The position numbers and the translations under genes were made by a program. Shown here one piece after another: positions 60,697-64,000 of a stretch of DNA of 64,000 nt. Positions within the stretch are counted from its first letter, which is position 1, and each line of letters begins with the position of its first letter. A model generated the notes under the pieces. That model was not told the origin of the DNA. It saw nothing but the letters and a program-made list of their open reading frames with translations, and made no database searches. Where the stretch lies: the NCBI RefSeq assembly GCF_006335015.1, contig NZ_VDGT01000028.1, positions 1-64,000 of the forward strand, given 5' to 3'. Source of the stretch: Streptomyces sedi (GTDB taxonomy: Bacteria > Actinomycetota > Actinomycetes > Streptomycetales > Streptomycetaceae).

Positions 60697-61194
60697 ATGA
60701 CCGAACGCCGGCTGGCGACCGACGCGGAGGCGAAGGCGCTCGCCTCCGCCCTCCGCCTGCGGATCCTGCGCATCTGCGTGCGGCAGCCGCGCACGAACAA
60801 GGAGATCGCGGAGATCCTCGGCCGCGACCCGGCCAGCGTGCTGCACCACACCAGAACGCTGGTCCGCACCGGGTTCCTGGAAGCGCAGGAAGAACGGCGC
60901 GGCACCCGCGGCGCACGAGAGATCCCCTACCTGGCGACGCGCAAGAGCTGGAACCTCGAAGCGCCCGCGATGGACCGGTCGATGCTCGACGCGTTCCTGG
61001 AGGAACTCGCCCTCGTTCCCGCGACCGAGGCCGAGGGCACCAGGATGACGCTTCGTCTTCCCCCACCGCAGATGGAGGAGTTCCGCACCCGGCTCAAGGA
61101 TCTGCTGGAGGAGTTCGCAGCCCGCCCGGACGACCCGGCCGCGCCCGCCTGGTCGCTCTTCCTGGTGGTGCACGCCGACCCGAACCGGCCCTGA
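60697..61194 (+). CDS. ArsR/winged-helix transcriptional regulator
   Basis: A 165-residue regulator. A winged helix-turn-helix covers residues about 10-85 (ALASALRLRILRICVRQPRT, EIAEILGRDPASVLHHTRTL); the remaining helical part may dimerize. ATG 60697 is used although no strong ribosome site precedes it, so the message may be nearly leaderless. It probably binds the adjacent 28-base dyad and controls the methyltransferase and itself. Confidence 0.87.
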   Translation: MTERRLATDAEAKALASALRLRILRICVRQPRTNKEIAEILGRDPASVLHHTRTLVRTGFLEAQEERRGTRGAREIPYLATRKSWNLEAPAMDRSMLDAFLEELALVPATEAEGTRMTLRLPPPQMEEFRTRLKDLLEEFAARPDDPAAPAWSLFLVVHADPNRP

Positions 61195-61309
61195 CGACGA
61201 CGTCCGGCGGCTCCCCGAGTGTCCGCGGGGAATCCTGGCCGCGCACCGGCATCCAGCGGGAGTAGCCGCTGCCCCGAGGGAAGAGGCGGGGAGCGTTCTC
61301 GCCACGCGG

Positions 61310-61927
61310 TCAGCGCGGCTCCGCCGGGCGGGCGCCTCGCAGGAACTGTGTCACCGCCGTGCCCACGAGACCTTCGAGCCGTGCGGGCTCGACCATGCCG
61401 CTGTTGAGCATGGAGGTGATCCCCAGGACGGTCGCGTAGATGACGAGTCCGGTCTCCTCCGGATCGTCCCCCTCCAACTCGCCGCGCTCCTGGCCGTCTT
61501 GGATCAGGTCGCTGATCTGGCCGAACGCGGCTGCGGCGGCCTCGGCGACCGCCGTGGCCCCCGGGCGGTGCTTGCTGGAGTTCATCAGCCCGATCAGCGC
61601 GGCGTTCTCGGTCGCGAACCGGACGTAGGCCGACGCGAACGCGTGCAGGCGGGCGGGCAGGTCGCCCTCGTCGCCGATCTCGTTCACCGCGGTTCGCAGC
61701 CGCTCGCCCAGGCGCACGAAGCCCGACTCGGCGAGGGCGTCGAGCAGCGCGCGGCGGTCCGCGAAGTGGCGTCGGGGCGCCGCGTGACTCACTCCGACGT
61801 CCCGCGCCAGGTCCCGCAGGGAGAGCCGCTCGGCGCCGTGCGCCCTCAGGCCGCGCTCCGCCGCGTCGAGCAGGTCCGTGCGGAGGTTCCCGTGGTGGTA
61901 GGGGCGCCGCTCGGTGGTGTCAGGCAT
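61310..61927 (-). CDS. TetR-family regulator of the SDR gene
   Basis: A 205-residue TetR protein. The helix-turn-helix is LSLRDLARDVGVSHAAPRRH near residues 36-55, followed by the ligand/dimer domain ending with a conserved hydrophobic helix. It is divergent from a short-chain dehydrogenase gene whose promoter contains a dyad between the -35 and -10 boxes, so autoregulated repression of the pair is likely. Confidence 0.92.
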   Translation of the reverse strand: MPDTTERRPYHHGNLRTDLLDAAERGLRAHGAERLSLRDLARDVGVSHAAPRRHFADRRALLDALAESGFVRLGERLRTAVNEIGDEGDLPARLHAFASAYVRFATENAALIGLMNSSKHRPGATAVAEAAAAAFGQISDLIQDGQERGELEGDDPEETGLVIYATVLGITSMLNSGMVEPARLEGLVGTAVTQFLRGARPAEPR

Positions 61928-61958
61928 GGGGGCAGCGTACCCACACCCGATGTTTCCA

Positions 61959-61987
61959 TTGACAACAATGTTGCCAGTGTCTACTCT
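61959..61987 (+). promoter_or_regulatory. Consensus promoter with embedded TetR-type dyad
   Basis: TTGACA (61959-61964) and TACTCT (61982-61987) are 17 bases apart. The palindrome CAACA-A-TGTTG (61963-61973) overlaps the -35 box and spacer and is a good candidate operator. Transcription should start near 61994. Confidence 0.7.
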
Positions 61988-61993
61988 CGCGGC

Positions 61994-62086
61994 GTGCCCA
62001 GATTCCCTGTCGCCGACCTCCCCGACCTGACCGACATGACCGGCACGCGCTTCCCCCTGGACGCGCCCGCGGCCCCCGCCTCCTGA
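61994..62086 (+). CDS. Leaderless 30-residue leader ORF upstream of the SDR gene
   Basis: GTG at 61994 falls at the expected first base of the transcript from the consensus promoter, so it would be translated without a leader. The 30 residues begin VPRFPVADLPDLTDMTG and end in a proline/alanine stretch (LDAPAAPAS) at TGA 62084. The SDR start follows 37 bases later. It could be a leader peptide or a vestigial N-terminus of the dehydrogenase. Confidence 0.4.
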   Translation: MPRFPVADLPDLTDMTGTRFPLDAPAAPAS

Positions 62087-62123
62087 CGCCAGCGACCCCT
62101 ACCTCGTGAAAGGACCCGCCCTC

Positions 62124-63071
62124 GTGATCCGTCCGCCCCAAGGCTCGCGGAAAGACCAGCGGAAGAACCCTCGGAGGCCCGACGAACTCGTCGTCGTCTC
62201 CGGCGCCTCGTCGGGCATCGGAGCCGCGACGGCGCGAGCCCTCGCCGCGATGGGCTACCACGTCCTCGCCGGGGTACGCACCGACGGCGAGGCCGACGCC
62301 GTCAGGGCCGACGGCATCGAACCGGTCACCCTGGACATCACCGTCCCGGAACACGTCGAGGCCCTCGCCCGGCGCATCGCCGACGACCCCGAGGGGCGCG
62401 CCCTGCGCGTCCTGGTCAACAACGCGGGGATCGAGATCAACGCCCCCGTCGAGGTGCTCCCCCTCGCCCTGTGGCGCGAGCAGTTCGAGGTGAACCTCTT
62501 CGGGCACATCGCCGTCATCCAGAAGCTCCTGCCCTTCCTACGGCGAAGCCGGGGCCGCATCGTCAACATCAGCTCCGTGGGCGGGGTGGCCGCGCTGCCC
62601 GTCTTCGGGGCGTACGCGGGAACCAAGTTCGCCCTGGAAGCGGCCAGCGACTCCCTCCGCCGCGAGGTCTCTGCGCACGGCGTGCGGGTGGTCGTCGTCC
62701 AGCCAGGCGGCGTCCACACCGAGATGGCCGCCCGCAGCGGCGGCATCTCCCTCGAACTCGCCGCCGCGATGAGCACCGAGCACCAGCGCCTCTACGGTGA
62801 CCTGATCAACGCGACGGTGGCGTCCAACGCGGCCTTCCTCGAACGCGCCCTGCCGGCGGCGAAGGCGGGGGCCAGGATCGCCAGGGTGGCGACCACGCCC
62901 CGTCCGCGCGCCCGTTACACCCTCGGCAGGGACGCCGCCCTCGTCGTCCCCCTCAGCCGGTTCCTGCCGGCCAGGCTGATGGACACCCTCCTCACCATGA
63001 GCCACCGGCCCCGGAACCGGAAATCCGCGCCCACGCCCGCACCCGTGCGGGCGCCTTCGGCTCCGCTGTGA
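62124..63071 (+). CDS. Short-chain dehydrogenase/reductase
   Basis: A 315-residue classical SDR. Cofactor binding is VVSGASSGIGAATARAL, followed by LVNNAGIEINAP and the catalytic SSVGGVAALPVFGAYAGTKF (Ser...YxxxK). The C-terminal ~60 residues extend beyond the usual 250 and are basic. GTG at 62124 is chosen for AAAGGA nine bases upstream; GTG 62106 is in frame. It is controlled by the divergent TetR gene. The substrate is unknown. Confidence 0.9.
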   Translation: MIRPPQGSRKDQRKNPRRPDELVVVSGASSGIGAATARALAAMGYHVLAGVRTDGEADAVRADGIEPVTLDITVPEHVEALARRIADDPEGRALRVLVNNAGIEINAPVEVLPLALWREQFEVNLFGHIAVIQKLLPFLRRSRGRIVNISSVGGVAALPVFGAYAGTKFALEAASDSLRREVSAHGVRVVVVQPGGVHTEMAARSGGISLELAAAMSTEHQRLYGDLINATVASNAAFLERALPAAKAGARIARVATTPRPRARYTLGRDAALVVPLSRFLPARLMDTLLTMSHRPRNRKSAPTPAPVRAPSAPL

Positions 63072-63160
63072 ACGACACGCCGCCCCCACCGGGGCCCACT
63101 CGCACCGGCCCCGGTCTCATCGGAATCCGCCGCCCGCCTACCGCACGACGAAACGACCTG

Positions 63161-64000
63161 TCAGGACAGGATGATCGGGTTGGTGAGCGCGGCGACGGTC
63201 CCGTCGGGATGGTGGACCTCGACGCGGACGAACGCCGAGTCCTCGGCCGTCGTGTGCCACCGCACCAGCCCGGGTTCGTCACCCGGGACGGCCGCGCGGT
63301 GGACCCGCTCCCGATCGGTGTGGAAGCTGACGGTCGCCGCCGGCACACCCTGAACCGCTACGCGGACCTCGACCCGACCACCGCGCGTCGCGAGTCGCTC
63401 TCCCACCCCGGCTTCCACTCCGGCTTCCGCTCCGGTTCCCACTCCGTCGACGCCGCCCTCCACCCGGGCCGTGAACGACACCCGCACGGCCGCCGACTCG
63501 GCGATCCAGCTCCGGCCCGAGCGGATCCCCGCCAGGATCGCCTCCGTGCTCAACTCCTCGGCGAAGACCACCGTGTGAGGGGTGCCGATCTGCCCCTCCC
63601 AGTGCGTGTCGCTGTTGCCCATCGCCGGCCGCCACGAACCCGTCCGCACGTCGGCCGCGAGGCTCCGCCCCCATGCGGCCAAGGCGACCTCGTTGTCAGC
63701 CTGCCAGGGCTGGTCCGAAGTCCATGACCCGTTCCACACCTCCACCACGTCGAAGCCCTCGAAGGAGTACATGAAACCGCCCGTGGGATAGGGCGCGTGC
63801 GGGTGTGCGACCACGCACAGGCCCCTCTCCCGATGAACCTGGTCCAGACACCGGTCGACCAGTCCGTCCTCGACCCCGTAGTCCCAGTCGACGGCCTGGC
63901 CGGGACGGAGGCCGAGCGCGAGCCAGTGCCCGGTCCTGGTGGTCACTTCCTGGCCGAGAACGATCAGGAAGTCGTCGGTGGCGAGCTGCCCCCACGCACC
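63161..64000 (-). CDS. PHP/CehA-McbA-type metallohydrolase, partial
   Basis: An open frame from beyond the right end of the window; 279 codons plus the stop are visible. Segments typical of the CehA/McbA branch of PHP phosphoesterases are present: LIVLGQEVTTRTGHWLALGL, CVVAHPHAPYPTGG, VVEVWNG, and MGNSDTHWEGQIGTPHTVVF. Several histidines and aspartates there bind metal. Near residue 175 of the visible part is a low-complexity run (GGVDGVGTGAEAGVEAGVG). It is convergent with the SDR gene. The N-terminus and any signal peptide are outside the window. Confidence 0.85.
   Translation of the reverse strand, partial: GAWGQLATDDFLIVLGQEVTTRTGHWLALGLRPGQAVDWDYGVEDGLVDRCLDQVHRERGLCVVAHPHAPYPTGGFMYSFEGFDVVEVWNGSWTSDQPWQADNEVALAAWGRSLAADVRTGSWRPAMGNSDTHWEGQIGTPHTVVFAEELSTEAILAGIRSGRSWIAESAAVRVSFTARVEGGVDGVGTGAEAGVEAGVGERLATRGGRVEVRVAVQGVPAATVSFHTDRERVHRAAVPGDEPGLVRWHTTAEDSAFVRVEVHHPDGTVAALTNPIILS

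Overview
The window reads as chromosomal DNA of a Streptomyces or a close actinomycete. G+C is very high almost throughout, GTG starts are common, several genes carry the rare leucine codon TTA, there is a streptogrisin-type secreted protease, and short overlapping operons are frequent. One block, about 52.6-56.1 kb, is visibly richer in A/T at third positions and looks imported.

Layout. 1-12.6 kb (minus strand) is the edge of a lipopeptide gene cluster. It holds a fatty acyl-AMP ligase fused to an acyl-CoA dehydrogenase, a second acyl-CoA dehydrogenase, an acyl carrier protein, and the first two modules of an NRPS that runs off the left end (C-A-T-C-A-T-E). Hand-read specificity codes suggest Trp then Asn/Asp, with D-configuration at residue 2, as at the start of daptomycin-type peptides. 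A DrrAB-like exporter (13.5-15.5 kb) and a DedA protein sit beside it. 15.8-17.6 kb holds a streptogrisin-type protease and a frameshifted remnant. 17.6-24.3 kb is a sugar-acid catabolic locus: IclR regulator, binding protein, two permeases and a KDPG-type aldolase on minus; an enolase-superfamily dehydratase and a DapA-family aldolase on plus; and a palindromic operator between the two arms. An alpha-xylosidase follows.

28.3-40.5 kb is a second, unassigned biosynthetic locus. It has a heterodimeric ABC exporter with complementary dead ATPase motifs, a glycosyltransferase with a TTA codon, a SPASM-type radical SAM enzyme, a DegT aminotransferase fused to a glycosyltransferase, two methyltransferases, a UDP-xylose synthase-like decarboxylase and a phytanoyl-CoA-type dioxygenase. 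No PKS, NRPS or obvious precursor peptide is present, so an aminosugar or aminocyclitol glycoside is the simplest guess.

42.9-45.3 kb carries a translationally coupled TfuA-YcaO pair, the hallmark of peptide backbone thioamidation, with no certain precursor gene. Next come an AraC regulator with 2,2-dialkylglycine decarboxylase, an S51 peptidase and a GH78 rhamnosidase with a LacI-type operator. 52.2-56.1 kb is an island: a truncated, frameshifted TetR gene, a NACHT-domain NLR-like protein (candidate phage defence), two tiny ORFs and a decayed IS5-family transposase. The right end (56.7-64 kb) has a Ser/Thr kinase, a MerR/metallo-hydrolase divergon with a classic 19-bp-spacer promoter, a methyltransferase/ArsR divergon with an 11-bp perfect dyad, a TetR/SDR divergon with a leaderless leader ORF, and a partial PHP-family hydrolase.

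No tRNA, rRNA or CRISPR array was seen.
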